Positions 44,100 to 51,608 of a stretch of DNA of 64,000 nt are shown here, one piece after another (position 1 is the stretch's first letter; every line of letters begins with the position of its first letter). This stretch comes from Streptomyces sp. A 4/2. GTDB taxonomy: Bacteria > Actinomycetota > Actinomycetes > Streptomycetales > Streptomycetaceae. The notes beneath the pieces were generated by a model. That model saw nothing but the letters and a program-made list of their open reading frames with translations, had not been told where the DNA came from and made no database searches. The DNA is taken from contig NZ_CALNVW010000050.1 of the NCBI RefSeq assembly GCF_940670765.1, positions 1 to 64,000 on the forward strand, written 5' to 3'. A program made the translations under genes and the position numbers.

Positions 44100-45170
44100 G
44101 TGTCGTCGCCCATAGCCGAAGTGGTCCCCCAGTCCCTGTGCGCCCGCGAGCCGCGCGTCCCGGCCGACCGTCTGGTCGCCGAGATGGTGCCGCCGCCGCG
44201 CTTCGATTCGGTCCGCTTCGATACGTACGTACCGGACCCGAACCAGCCCAGCCAGACCGAGGCGGTGACCGTGCTCAGCGGCTTCGCCGCCGGGCTCGGC
44301 GGGGCGACGGCGAGCGGCGCCGCCCGCAAGCGGTGGTTCGGCGGCCGGAAGCACCCCGCGCCCACCGGACCGCGCGGGGTCTACCTGGACGGCGGATACG
44401 GCGTCGGCAAGACCCACCTGCTGGCGTCCCTCTGGCACGCCACCCCCGCCCCACCCGAGCACAAGGCCTTCGGCACGTTCGTCGAGCTGACGAACCTGGT
44501 CGGCGCCCTCGGCTTCCAGCAGACCGTACAGACGCTGAGCGGCCACCGGCTGCTGTGCATCGACGAGTTCGAGCTGGACGACCCCGGTGACACCGTGCTG
44601 GTCTCGTCTCTGCTGAGCCGGCTGGTCGAGGCGGGGGTCGCGCTGGCCGCCACCTCCAACACGCTGCCCGGCAAGCTGGGCGAGGGCCGGTTCGCCGCCG
44701 CCGATTTCCTCCGGGAGATCCAGGGGCTCTCGGCGCACTTCAGGCCGCTGCGGATCGACGGCGAGGACTACCGCCACCGGGGTCTGCCCGAGGCTCCGGC
44801 CCCGTACGACGACGAGCAGGTCACCAAGGCCGCGTACGCCACCGAGGGCGCTTCGCTCGACGCGTTCCCCGCGCTGCTCGACCATGTCGCCCGGATCCAC
44901 CCGAGCCGCTACGGCGCGCTCACCGAAGGCATCACCGCGGTCTGTCTCACCGATGTCCGGCCGGTGGCCGACCAGTCGACCGCCCTGCGGCTGGTGGTGC
45001 TCGCGGACCGGCTCTACGACCGGGAGGTACCGGTGCTCGCCTCCGGGCTCCCCTTCGACCAGCTCTTCAGTGACGAGATGCTGAACGGCGGATACCGGAA
45101 GAAGTACTTCCGGGCGATCTCCCGGCTGACGGCGCTGGCGCGCGACGCCAAGCCGCTGGTGGCCCAGTAG
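44100..45170 (+). CDS. AFG1/ZapE-like ATPase
   Basis: The 356-residue protein is an AAA-type ATPase of the AFG1/ZapE family: FDTYVPDPNQPSQ, Walker A GGYGVGKTHLL, Walker B CIDEFELDD, sensor ATSNTLP and a C-terminal EMLNGGYRKKYFRAISRL. Members act at division or in protein quality control. The GTG at 44100 is used; a GTG at 44091 is possible. A TAGAGT box at 44087-44092 just upstream may give a leaderless message. Confidence 0.88.
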   Translation: MSSPIAEVVPQSLCAREPRVPADRLVAEMVPPPRFDSVRFDTYVPDPNQPSQTEAVTVLSGFAAGLGGATASGAARKRWFGGRKHPAPTGPRGVYLDGGYGVGKTHLLASLWHATPAPPEHKAFGTFVELTNLVGALGFQQTVQTLSGHRLLCIDEFELDDPGDTVLVSSLLSRLVEAGVALAATSNTLPGKLGEGRFAAADFLREIQGLSAHFRPLRIDGEDYRHRGLPEAPAPYDDEQVTKAAYATEGASLDAFPALLDHVARIHPSRYGALTEGITAVCLTDVRPVADQSTALRLVVLADRLYDREVPVLASGLPFDQLFSDEMLNGGYRKKYFRAISRLTALARDAKPLVAQ

Positions 45171-45201
45171 GTTGAGCTCACGCCACCAGAAGGGAATCAA
45201 C

Positions 45202-45627
45202 ATGGCCACCACGCGTGTCGCTCACACGGTCTGGGAAGGCGAGCTCATCAAGGGCTCGGGCACCGTCACGTTCGACACCTCAGGCATCGGCGACTACCCG
45301 GTCACCTGGGCTTCCCGCGCCGAGCAGGCGAACGGCAGGACCAGCCCGGAGGAGCTCATCGCGGCTGCCCACTCCAGCTGCTTCTCGATGGCCCTCTCGA
45401 ACGGTCTGACCGGTGCGGGCAACCCGCCCGCCAAGCTGACCACCCAGGCGGAGGTCACCTTCCAGCCCGGCGAGGGCATCACCGGCATCCACCTCACGGT
45501 GCGGGGCGAGGTCCCGGGTCTCGACGCGGACGGCTTCACCGCTGCCGCCGAGGATGCCAAGGTCAACTGCCCGGTCAGCCAGGCGCTCACGGGTACGAAG
45601 ATCACCCTCACCGCCACGCTGGGCTGA
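45202..45627 (+). CDS. OsmC-family peroxiredoxin
   Basis: The 141-residue protein is an OsmC-type hydroperoxide reductase with the paired catalytic cysteines C60 (HSSCFSMAL) and C123 (VNCPVSQAL) and the conserved Arg/Glu region (ASRAEQANGRTSPEELIAAA). It detoxifies organic hydroperoxides in the cytoplasm. AAGGGA lies 7 nt before the ATG. Confidence 0.93.
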   Translation: MATTRVAHTVWEGELIKGSGTVTFDTSGIGDYPVTWASRAEQANGRTSPEELIAAAHSSCFSMALSNGLTGAGNPPAKLTTQAEVTFQPGEGITGIHLTVRGEVPGLDADGFTAAAEDAKVNCPVSQALTGTKITLTATLG

Positions 45628-45716
45628 CCGCCCGCGTACGCCCGGCGACGCTCCCCGTCGCGGCGCCGTACACCTCGGGGCAGGCAGGACTTTCACGTCC
45701 TGGCGCCGCCCGCAGA

Positions 45717-45758
45717 ACCGATCCCGGTGACCCGCACGCAGCGGTCACCGGGATCGGT
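45717..45758. terminator. Strong bidirectional hairpin terminator
   Basis: A 16-bp perfect stem (ACCGATCCCGGTGACC / GGTCACCGGGATCGGT) with a 10-nt loop lies after osmC, between it and the convergent small zinc protein gene. Confidence 0.88.
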
Positions 45759-45801
45759 GCGTCCGGTGGCCCCGGTCAGTCGGAACCGTCAGCCGGACCA
45801 G

Positions 45802-45978
45802 TCAGCCGGAGCAGGCGGTGCGGCCCGCTTCCTGCCACTCACAGACCGGGCAGAGCGTCGCACCGCGGGTGGACTCCGGGTACTCGGTCGGCTCGCGGCA
45901 CAGCACGCACTCGGCGTACGGAGGGCCGCCCGGCGCGGGGGCGGGAGGCTCGGGCGTCTCGCAGTAGGACTCGTCCAT
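45802..45978 (-). CDS. 58-residue zinc-ribbon protein
   Basis: This small protein (MDESYCETPEPPAPAPGG then YAECVLCREPTEYPES) has two CxxC pairs, CVLC and CPVC, that should form a zinc ribbon, and a Pro-rich N-terminus. I recall near-identical small proteins in many streptomycetes. The function is unknown. Conserved length and the intact Cys pattern support it as a gene despite its size. Confidence 0.7.
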   Translation of the reverse strand: MDESYCETPEPPAPAPGGPPYAECVLCREPTEYPESTRGATLCPVCEWQEAGRTACSG

Positions 45979-46098
45979 GCATACGAGCGTACTCAGCCCG
46001 GCGGTACGGCGGACCGGGGACCGGGCGGTACCCGGCGAAGCACCCGAACTCCCTCCGGACCGGCGCCACTTCAGATGTGAATCCTTGAATCGCAAGCC

Positions 46099-46127
46099 TT
46101 GACAGTGGACTTGGTCTAGTCCAATCT
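46099..46127 (+). promoter_or_regulatory. Chitinase promoter with DasR-type site (dre)
   Basis: TTGACA (46099-46104) and CAATCT (46122-46127) form a -35/-10 pair with a 17-bp spacer. Within the spacer lies TTGGTCTAGTCCAA (46111-46124), a near-perfect palindrome close to the dre consensus of the GlcNAc regulator DasR, as known for chitinase promoters. Repression by DasR and release by phosphorylated aminosugars is expected. Confidence 0.75.
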
Positions 46128-46210
46128 CATGTCTGCACACCGTCAAGGTGTCGCCCGGCCGACTCCCGTTCCCCGGTCCACCGCGCCTTGACGACGCCCC
46201 CCACCGCCCC

Positions 46211-46246
46211 ACTGTCATCACTGTCATCACTGCCATCACTGCCATC
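46211..46246. repeat. Four tandem 9-bp units in the chitinase leader
   Basis: ACTGTCATC occurs twice, followed by ACTGCCATC twice, just before the ribosome site of the chitinase gene. The tract lies in the transcribed leader. Confidence 0.9.
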
Positions 46247-46257
46247 GAAAGGACCGG

Positions 46258-47271
46258 ATGATGATGCGTCGACGTCCCCCCACCTCGTCACGTCGCACGA
46301 TCGCCCATTCCCGGATCGCGGCGAGCCTGGCCACGGCCGCACTCGCTGTCGCGGGATCCGCGCTCGCGGCCGTTCCCGCGTCGGCCGCACCGGCGGCGCC
46401 GCAGGCCGGTGCCGAGTTCGCGCCGTACACCGACATGTCCAACTCCCAGGAAGGGCTGCTGGACACCGCGATCACCCAGCACGGCGTCAAGACCTTCACC
46501 GCGGCGTTCGTCCTCGGCTCGGGATGCAACCAGATCTGGGGCGACACCCTGCCGGTCGGCAACGACTCCTACACCGACCCGCTGATCAGCAAGGCCAAGT
46601 CCGAGGGCGCGTCGGTCATCGTGTCCTCCGGTGGCGCCGCCGGCCTGCCGCTGGCCTGGAGCTGTTCGGACCAGAGCGCGATCAACGCCGGGTACCAGAA
46701 GATCATCGACTCCTACGGCCCCAGCTCGCTGGACTTCGACATCGAGGGCGCCGCCATCGCGGACACCGCTGCCGCGGCGCGGAACATGAGCGCGATGAAG
46801 ACCCTCCAGGCGGCCGACCCCGGCCTGAAGTTCTCGGTCACGCTCCCCGTCCTGCCCGACGGGCTGACCGCCGACGGCGTCAACATCGTCAAGGCCGCCA
46901 AGGACGCGGGCGTCAAGATCGACGTCGTCAACATCATGACGATGGACTACTACCAGGGCTCCCAGGACATGGGACAGGCCGCCATCAGCGCGGCCAAGAA
47001 CACCCTGGCCCAGATGCAGTCCGTCGACCCGGGCTACAGCTACGCCAACGTCGGCATCACTCCCATGATCGGGGTGAACGACGACGGTTCGGTCTTCACG
47101 ACGGCCGACGCGTCGACCGTGAAGAGCTGGGCCGCCGGAAACGGCATCGGCAGGCTGTCGTACTGGTCGATCAACCGCGACCAGTCCTGCGGGGGTGCCG
47201 CTCTCACCGCATCGTCGACCTGTAGCGGTGTGTCGCAGAGCCCGCTGGCCTTCGCCGACATCTTCGGCTGA
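46258..47271 (+). CDS. Secreted GH18 chitinase-like protein
   Basis: The 337-residue protein has a long basic signal peptide (RRRPPTSSRRTIAHSRIAAS, hydrophobic core, cleavage near ASA-AP at about 45) and a single GH18 catalytic domain with DxDxE at 159-163 (SLDFDIEG). It should cleave chitin or chito-oligosaccharides outside the cell by substrate-assisted catalysis. No carbohydrate-binding module is present. The dre site in its promoter ties it to GlcNAc control. The first of the adjacent ATGs is used, after AAAGGA. Confidence 0.92.
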   Translation: MMMRRRPPTSSRRTIAHSRIAASLATAALAVAGSALAAVPASAAPAAPQAGAEFAPYTDMSNSQEGLLDTAITQHGVKTFTAAFVLGSGCNQIWGDTLPVGNDSYTDPLISKAKSEGASVIVSSGGAAGLPLAWSCSDQSAINAGYQKIIDSYGPSSLDFDIEGAAIADTAAAARNMSAMKTLQAADPGLKFSVTLPVLPDGLTADGVNIVKAAKDAGVKIDVVNIMTMDYYQGSQDMGQAAISAAKNTLAQMQSVDPGYSYANVGITPMIGVNDDGSVFTTADASTVKSWAAGNGIGRLSYWSINRDQSCGGAALTASSTCSGVSQSPLAFADIFG

Positions 47272-47299
47272 TCCCGGAACCTTCGGCTGATCCCGGAAC
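47262..47299. repeat. 19-bp tandem duplication at the chitinase stop
   Basis: CTTCGGCTGATCCCGGAAC occurs twice in a row; the first copy contains the stop codon. It has no effect on the protein. Confidence 0.9.
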
Positions 47300-47304
47300 C
47301 GGAA

Positions 47305-47346
47305 CTGCCCCGGTACTGCCAGACGCGCCTGGCAGTACCGGGGCAG
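47305..47346. terminator. Strong bidirectional hairpin terminator
   Basis: An 18-bp perfect stem (CTGCCCCGGTACTGCCAG and its complement) with a 6-nt loop lies between the convergent chitinase and secreted-protein genes. Confidence 0.9.
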
Positions 47347-47407
47347 CACCGGCTTCATCGGAACCGGTTCCCGTCGGAGCCGGTCCTTGCAGGTACCGAT
47401 CCCCCCG

Positions 47408-47884
47408 TCAGAAGACGAACGGGCCAGGAGCCTGCGTCGAAGTGGCACTGCAGTTCGCGGTGACACCCAGGACGACGACCTTGAGTGATGTCGCGTTCAG
47501 GCTGTAACCGGAGGCGACCGTCCCGCTCAGCGGCCCGGTGGACACCGCGCTGCCCGCCGAGATGGCCGGGCTGCTGCTCCCGCTGAACGTGACATTGCCG
47601 GAGCTGCCGTTGGCCATGGTGAGCGACGAACTGACCGAGCCCGCCGCGAGATCGATGGGACTGGTGATCGCCGACGTGGAGAGGTTGATGGTCGCCGCTG
47701 TCCCGTTCTGGGTTGCCGTGAGGGTCGCCGAACCCGAACCCCAGATTCCGCAGTTGAAGTTGAGCGTGGCCGTGGTCGGGGTCACCGCGCCCGCGAGGGG
47801 TGCCGTGACGAGTGCCCCGGCGACGATGGCGCCGAATCCGAGAGCCGCAGCGGCTCCATAGGTGCCGCGCTTGCCGAATTTCAT
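47408..47884 (-). CDS. Small secreted beta-sandwich-like protein
   Basis: The 158-residue protein has a signal peptide (KFGKRGTYGAAAALGFGAIVAGALVTAPLAGA) and a mature Ser/Thr/Gly-rich domain of alternating strands (SATLTATQNGTAATINLSTSAI), with two cysteines (NFNCGIWG and VTANCSATS) placed to form a disulfide. It ends APGPFVF. No function is recognised; it resembles small cell-surface proteins of streptomycetes. AAGGGA precedes the ATG. Confidence 0.8.
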   Translation of the reverse strand: MKFGKRGTYGAAAALGFGAIVAGALVTAPLAGAVTPTTATLNFNCGIWGSGSATLTATQNGTAATINLSTSAITSPIDLAAGSVSSSLTMANGSSGNVTFSGSSSPAISAGSAVSTGPLSGTVASGYSLNATSLKVVVLGVTANCSATSTQAPGPFVF

Positions 47885-48192
47885 GTGGGGGGTCCCTTCT
47901 GCTCTGAAGGACAAGGAAGAACCGTCATGTCCGGCAGCGACGACCGGTGAGCACACGTCGTCACATGCCGCCCGCCCCAGTACCCGTTCGGGACGCAGGC
48001 CGGTAACAACGCAGGCCACCGCGTTTCTGACGGACAGTCACTAGCTCGGTTCGCCCACCATTGATGCACGCACCCCTGAAGAGAACAAGAAAAGGTCCAT
48101 GATTTCTTGACATGTCTGCGTCGAGATTCGGTGAAGACCCACAACGCGGGCCGGGAACTGGTACACGGCGCCCGGCACCCGCGCGGGCCCGC
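47885..48192. other. Intergenic region without a recognised gene
   Basis: This 308-bp stretch between two leftward genes must carry the promoter of the secreted-protein gene. I see a TTGACA on the plus strand near 48106 but no matching -10, and no convincing leftward pair. Short open frames here look random. Confidence 0.4.
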
Positions 48193-48861
48193 TCAGCCGC
48201 GCCGCGAGGCGAGCGCGCCCACCCCCGCCGCGACGCCGGCCGCGACCACCACCGCGAGGACCAGGGGGAGAACCGGTACGTGCACGGTCCCGGTCCGGGA
48301 CCCCGAGACCAGGCCGTACACGGCGGAGCGGGCGGGCGAGCCACGGGTGACCAGCAGGAGGAGAGCGGCGAGCGCGGTGACGGCGATCGACCAGCCCCGG
48401 CCGTGCAGCACCGGCCGGGTGAACAGCGCACCGGCGACCGCTCCGGTCAGCGCGCAGACCAGCACCGCGAGCAGCCCCGCGACGGCCGCGGGGAACAACG
48501 GGACCGTCACTCGGTGATCGTCGCTCGTCGGCGAACTGACCAAGGTGATCACCAGCGTTCCCGCACACCCGAGCAGGGCCGCGCACCCCGTCGCGACGCC
48601 CAGCGAGGCGAGGTGGACCCGCAGCGGACTCGTCGCGGCGGCGGCGCAGTCGCGGGCCGCGGCGGGTTCCTGGTTCAGACAGATCCGTACCAGCCAGGCC
48701 GTCGCAGGAAGCAGCGCGGCAGCGGCGTAACCGAGCGAATCCAGCACCGGGTCACCGCCCTGCGCACCGACCGCGAGGAAGATCCCGTACAGCAGGACGG
48801 GCGGGAGCCAGCGCTGGGAGCGCAGCAGCAGCGCGGCCTGGTAGCGGAGCAGTGCGGTCAT
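48193..48861 (-). CDS. ABC transporter permease-like membrane protein
   Basis: The 222-residue protein has about six hydrophobic segments (WLPPVLLYGIFLAV, YAAAALLPATAWLV, LASLGVATGCAALLG, VAGLLAVLVCALTGAVAGALF, IAVTALAALLLLV, VPVLPLVLAVVVAAGVAAGV). It is the membrane partner of the ATPase encoded just upstream, whose stop overlaps its ATG (ATGA). The substrate is unknown; ABC-2-like exporters have this layout. Confidence 0.85.
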   Translation of the reverse strand: MTALLRYQAALLLRSQRWLPPVLLYGIFLAVGAQGGDPVLDSLGYAAAALLPATAWLVRICLNQEPAAARDCAAAATSPLRVHLASLGVATGCAALLGCAGTLVITLVSSPTSDDHRVTVPLFPAAVAGLLAVLVCALTGAVAGALFTRPVLHGRGWSIAVTALAALLLLVTRGSPARSAVYGLVSGSRTGTVHVPVLPLVLAVVVAAGVAAGVGALASRRG

Positions 48862-49805
48862 CGTTCCTCGGCGGTGCGGGATGCGGGGGTACCGGCGGTG
48901 CGGGACGGGGGAATTCCGGCGGTGCGGGATGCGGGGGTTCCGGAATCAGGGGTACGGGATCCGGCGCCGTGGACAGCGCGGATGTGCCAGGGCGGCCGGG
49001 CCGTGAGCAGGGCGCGCAGCAGGGCGTCGGAGTGTGCGGCGGGGACCGTGAGCACGCTGGAGTCCGTGCCGGTCTCGCACACCGGGGAACCGGGCAGCCG
49101 GGCCGGGAGCGCGGAGCCCGGCGGACCTGCGGCCTCGATCCGGACCGTCGGCCCGGACGTCTCCGGCGGCGCTCCGACCCGTACGAGCGCGCCGTCCGTC
49201 ACCCGCAGCCCCAGGTCGACCGCCTCCGCGAGCCGCTGCGGATCGTGATCGACGAAGACCACCGTCGCGCCCGCACCGATCCGCTCGGCGACCGCGCGGT
49301 CGAGTTCCGCCCTGGCCCCCGTGTCAAGACCGGTCCAGGCCTCGTCGAGGATCAGCAACTCCGGCTCCGCCAGCAGCGCCTGGGCGACCGCGACCTTCTG
49401 GCTGGTGCCCTTGGAGAGTTCGGCGAGAGGGGTACGGGCATGGCCCGCGGCGCCGAAGCGCTCCAGCCACTCCGCGGCGCGGGCCGCGGCGGTGGCCCGC
49501 CGCAGACCGTGGATCCGGCCGAGGTGGACGAGGTAGCCCAGGGCGGTGAAGGGCAGCGCGGCCGGGAAACGCTCGGGTACGTAGGCGGTGCGCGGGCGCC
49601 CGGTGATCCGGCCCGTCGTCGGGGCGTCGATCCCGGCGAGCAGCCGGAGCAGGGTGGACTTTCCGCTGCCGTTGCGCCCCTCGATCCGGACCAGGGACCG
49701 CGCGGGCAGATCGAGATCCACCGCACGCAGCACCCAGGGCCCGCCGAGGCCGTAGCGGCGGCCGACCTGTCGCAGCGTCAGTGCCGCCGCAGCGTCGCCG
49801 GTCAA
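48858..49805 (-). CDS. ABC transporter ATP-binding protein with repetitive tail
   Basis: The 315-residue protein has Walker A GRNGSGKST, a variant signature LSKGTSQK, Walker B LLILDEAW and an H loop VDHD. After about residue 210 comes an extension ending in three 8-residue repeats of the type GTPASRTA. The only in-frame start consistent with the neighbour is a TTG at 49805 whose TTGA overlaps the AIM24 stop. It works with the downstream permease. The tail repeats come from a 24-bp DNA repeat and are probably not structured. Confidence 0.85.
   Translation of the reverse strand: MTGDAAAALTLRQVGRRYGLGGPWVLRAVDLDLPARSLVRIEGRNGSGKSTLLRLLAGIDAPTTGRITGRPRTAYVPERFPAALPFTALGYLVHLGRIHGLRRATAAARAAEWLERFGAAGHARTPLAELSKGTSQKVAVAQALLAEPELLILDEAWTGLDTGARAELDRAVAERIGAGATVVFVDHDPQRLAEAVDLGLRVTDGALVRVGAPPETSGPTVRIEAAGPPGSALPARLPGSPVCETGTDSSVLTVPAAHSDALLRALLTARPPWHIRAVHGAGSRTPDSGTPASRTAGIPPSRTAGTPASRTAEER
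48873..48944. repeat. Three 24-bp tandem repeats inside the ABC ATPase 3' end
   Basis: Units at 48873-48896, 48897-48920 and 48921-48944, each beginning GGTGCGGGA, encode the repeated 8-residue tail of the leftward ATPase. Because the unit is a multiple of three, copy number changes would keep the frame. Confidence 0.85.
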
Positions 49806-50479
49806 TGCTGCTGCATCTTCTCCGGCTTGGCCTCGCTGGGCCTGACGATCACGAACCCCTCGCCCTGGAGCATCAGTTGGACGGCCTCGCCGGAGCCGCC
49901 GCGGATCATGGAACCTATCGACTGCGAACGGTGCAGCGAGGTCTGGAGATGCGCGGACCAGCCGACGACCGCGTCGGTGTCGACGTACACCGGCTGCTGC
50001 GGGGTGACGGGGATGACTATGGGGTTGCCCTCGCAGATCAGGCCGAGTTTGCCGTATCCGCTGAAGAGGCTGTTGAAGAGCCCGCCGCCGGCGATACCGG
50101 AGCCCTTCACCGTCTTGATCTCGTACGAGAGCGTGGAGTCGAAGCACAGGACGTTGCGGCCGTTGATGGTCAACTGGTCGCCCTGCTCGACGTCGACGAT
50201 GAAGCAGTTCGCCGCCTCGTGCGCGAACCACGCCTCGCCCTGGCCGGTGACGGACATCAGGGGCAGCCCCTCGCCGGTGACGGCGCGCTTGAGGAGCCCG
50301 CCGATGCCCTGGCCCTTGCGTTCGAACTGCAGGTTCCCGCGGAAGGCGATCATCGCGCCCTGCCGCGCGAGCATGTCACCGTTGACGGCGTACTTGATCG
50401 ATTTGGCGTTCTGCAGGGTCATCCCGGGGGCGGTCGCCTGCTGCGCCATGTTCTCGGTCTGGAAAAGATCGCTCTTCAT
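49802..50479 (-). CDS. AIM24-family (TIGR00266-like) protein
   Basis: The 225-residue protein belongs to the AIM24 family of beta-rich, trimer-like proteins: MLARQGAMIAFRGNLQFERK, LPLMSVTGQGEAWFA, LLCFDSTLSYEIKTVKG-like and GLFNSLFSGYGKLGL segments. Its biochemical role is unknown. The ATG at 50479 has GTGAGG at 9 nt. Its stop overlaps the ABC ATPase start, so the three genes form one coupled unit, which hints at a role in membrane transport or surface maintenance. Confidence 0.85.
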   Translation of the reverse strand: MKSDLFQTENMAQQATAPGMTLQNAKSIKYAVNGDMLARQGAMIAFRGNLQFERKGQGIGGLLKRAVTGEGLPLMSVTGQGEAWFAHEAANCFIVDVEQGDQLTINGRNVLCFDSTLSYEIKTVKGSGIAGGGLFNSLFSGYGKLGLICEGNPIVIPVTPQQPVYVDTDAVVGWSAHLQTSLHRSQSIGSMIRGGSGEAVQLMLQGEGFVIVRPSEAKPEKMQQH

Positions 50480-50551
50480 GTCGGGCATCCTCACCCGGAA
50501 GGTTCCCCTCCGCCAAGAAGCGGCTGCGCGCAGGCTGGCAAACTGGGGCAG

Positions 50552-51277
50552 GTGAGCAGCAATGACAGTCCCTTCCGCGCGGAGCCGACGGCACGCGACG
50601 AGGCCCCGCAGTTCGTCCTCCCGCTGGTGGTGCACATCGAGAAGACCGATCCCCCGGCCCGTACCGACGCCCTGGAGACGGCGGCGCGTGCGGTGCTGGT
50701 GATGCTGTCGGACGAACGCTCGCTGGGCGACGGCGAGTGGGCGCAGGTGATGCGCGACTGGCAGGACGCCCGGATCCGCAAGGTGGTGCGGCGGGCGCGC
50801 GGCGCGGAGTGGCGCAAGGCGTCGGCCCTGCCCGGCAACACGGTCACCGGGACCACCGCCGAAGTACGGGTGTTCCCGCCGGTCCCCCTGGACGGCTGGC
50901 CGAAGGAGCTGGCGAAGCTCCAGGTAAGCGGCACGGACCTGGACGACCCGGAGGCGCCGCCCGCCCCGGATCCCACGGCGCCGGTGCTCTGGCTCAACCC
51001 CGACCTGGACATGTCGGCGGGCAAGACGATGGCCCAGACCGGCCACGGGGCGCAGCTCGCCTGGTGGGAACTGCCGGACGCGGAGCGCGAGGCGTGGCGG
51101 TCGGCCGGCTTCCCGCTCTCGGTACGTACGGCGGAGGCCGCCCGCTGGAAGGAACTCACCGCGAGCGGGCTGCCGGTGGTGTTCGATGCGGGATTCACCG
51201 AGATCGCGCCCGGGGAAACCGTTGCAGTCGAAGGGGGCAGCCGCTACTGTCCGCTCCCCGGCAAGCGCCGACCGTAA
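50552..51277 (+). CDS. PTH2-family peptidyl-tRNA hydrolase-like protein
   Basis: The 241-residue protein contains the PTH2 signature MSAGKTMAQTGHGAQLAWW in its C-terminal half, followed by the family's VFDAGFTEIAPGETVAV. The N-terminal 110 residues (PQFVLPLVVHIEKTDPPARTDALETAARAVLVML) are an added domain typical of the actinobacterial version. It likely frees tRNA from stalled peptides. A GTG at 50552 after GGGGCAG is used. It is divergent from the AIM24 gene. Confidence 0.85.
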   Translation: MSSNDSPFRAEPTARDEAPQFVLPLVVHIEKTDPPARTDALETAARAVLVMLSDERSLGDGEWAQVMRDWQDARIRKVVRRARGAEWRKASALPGNTVTGTTAEVRVFPPVPLDGWPKELAKLQVSGTDLDDPEAPPAPDPTAPVLWLNPDLDMSAGKTMAQTGHGAQLAWWELPDAEREAWRSAGFPLSVRTAEAARWKELTASGLPVVFDAGFTEIAPGETVAVEGGSRYCPLPGKRRP

Positions 51278-51298
51278 CCGGCCGCTCCGTCGAACTCG

Positions 51299-51330
51299 CC
51301 CTACTCGGTGGTTCGCCGCGAAGAGTAGGG
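51299..51330 (+). terminator. Possible hairpin terminator after the PTH2 gene
   Basis: An 8-bp stem CCCTACTC / GAGTAGGG with a 16-nt loop lies 21 bp after the stop codon. The loop is long and there is no U tract, so it is a moderate call. Confidence 0.45.
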
Positions 51331-51436
51331 TGCAAGAGCGCTCTGACCTCGTGTTCATCGGCACCGGCTCAGACCCGAACCTCTTCGCGGGCGTCGGCGG
51401 AGAACGGCCCGGCGATCCCTGGGCGGAGACAGTGAA

Positions 51437-51458
51437 GGACGCCGACGCGTCGGCGTCC
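51437..51458. promoter_or_regulatory. 22-bp perfect palindrome upstream of the esterase gene
   Basis: The arms GGACGCCGACG and CGTCGGCGTCC abut with no spacer, about 150 bp before the carboxylesterase start. A perfect palindrome without loop is more like a dimeric regulator site than a terminator. The rest of the 331-bp gap (51278-51608) holds no recognisable gene. Confidence 0.45.
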
Positions 51459-51608
51459 TGGGGCGGCAGTCGGATCGCCGTAACGACGGTCCTGGCCGAC
51501 CGGATCCACGGCGTGCGGGAGCCGCACCCCGGAGCACTGCGGAAGATCCGGTATCACGTCGGACACCACACAGTTGGCGACCGACCTCGACGACAGGAGC
51601 TATTTTTC

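Noticed and set aside
46211..46228. CTGTCATC words in the chitinase leader matching the TetR half-site
   Set aside because: They are direct, not inverted, repeats at 9-bp spacing and lack the GATGNCAG arm, so they are not TetR operators.
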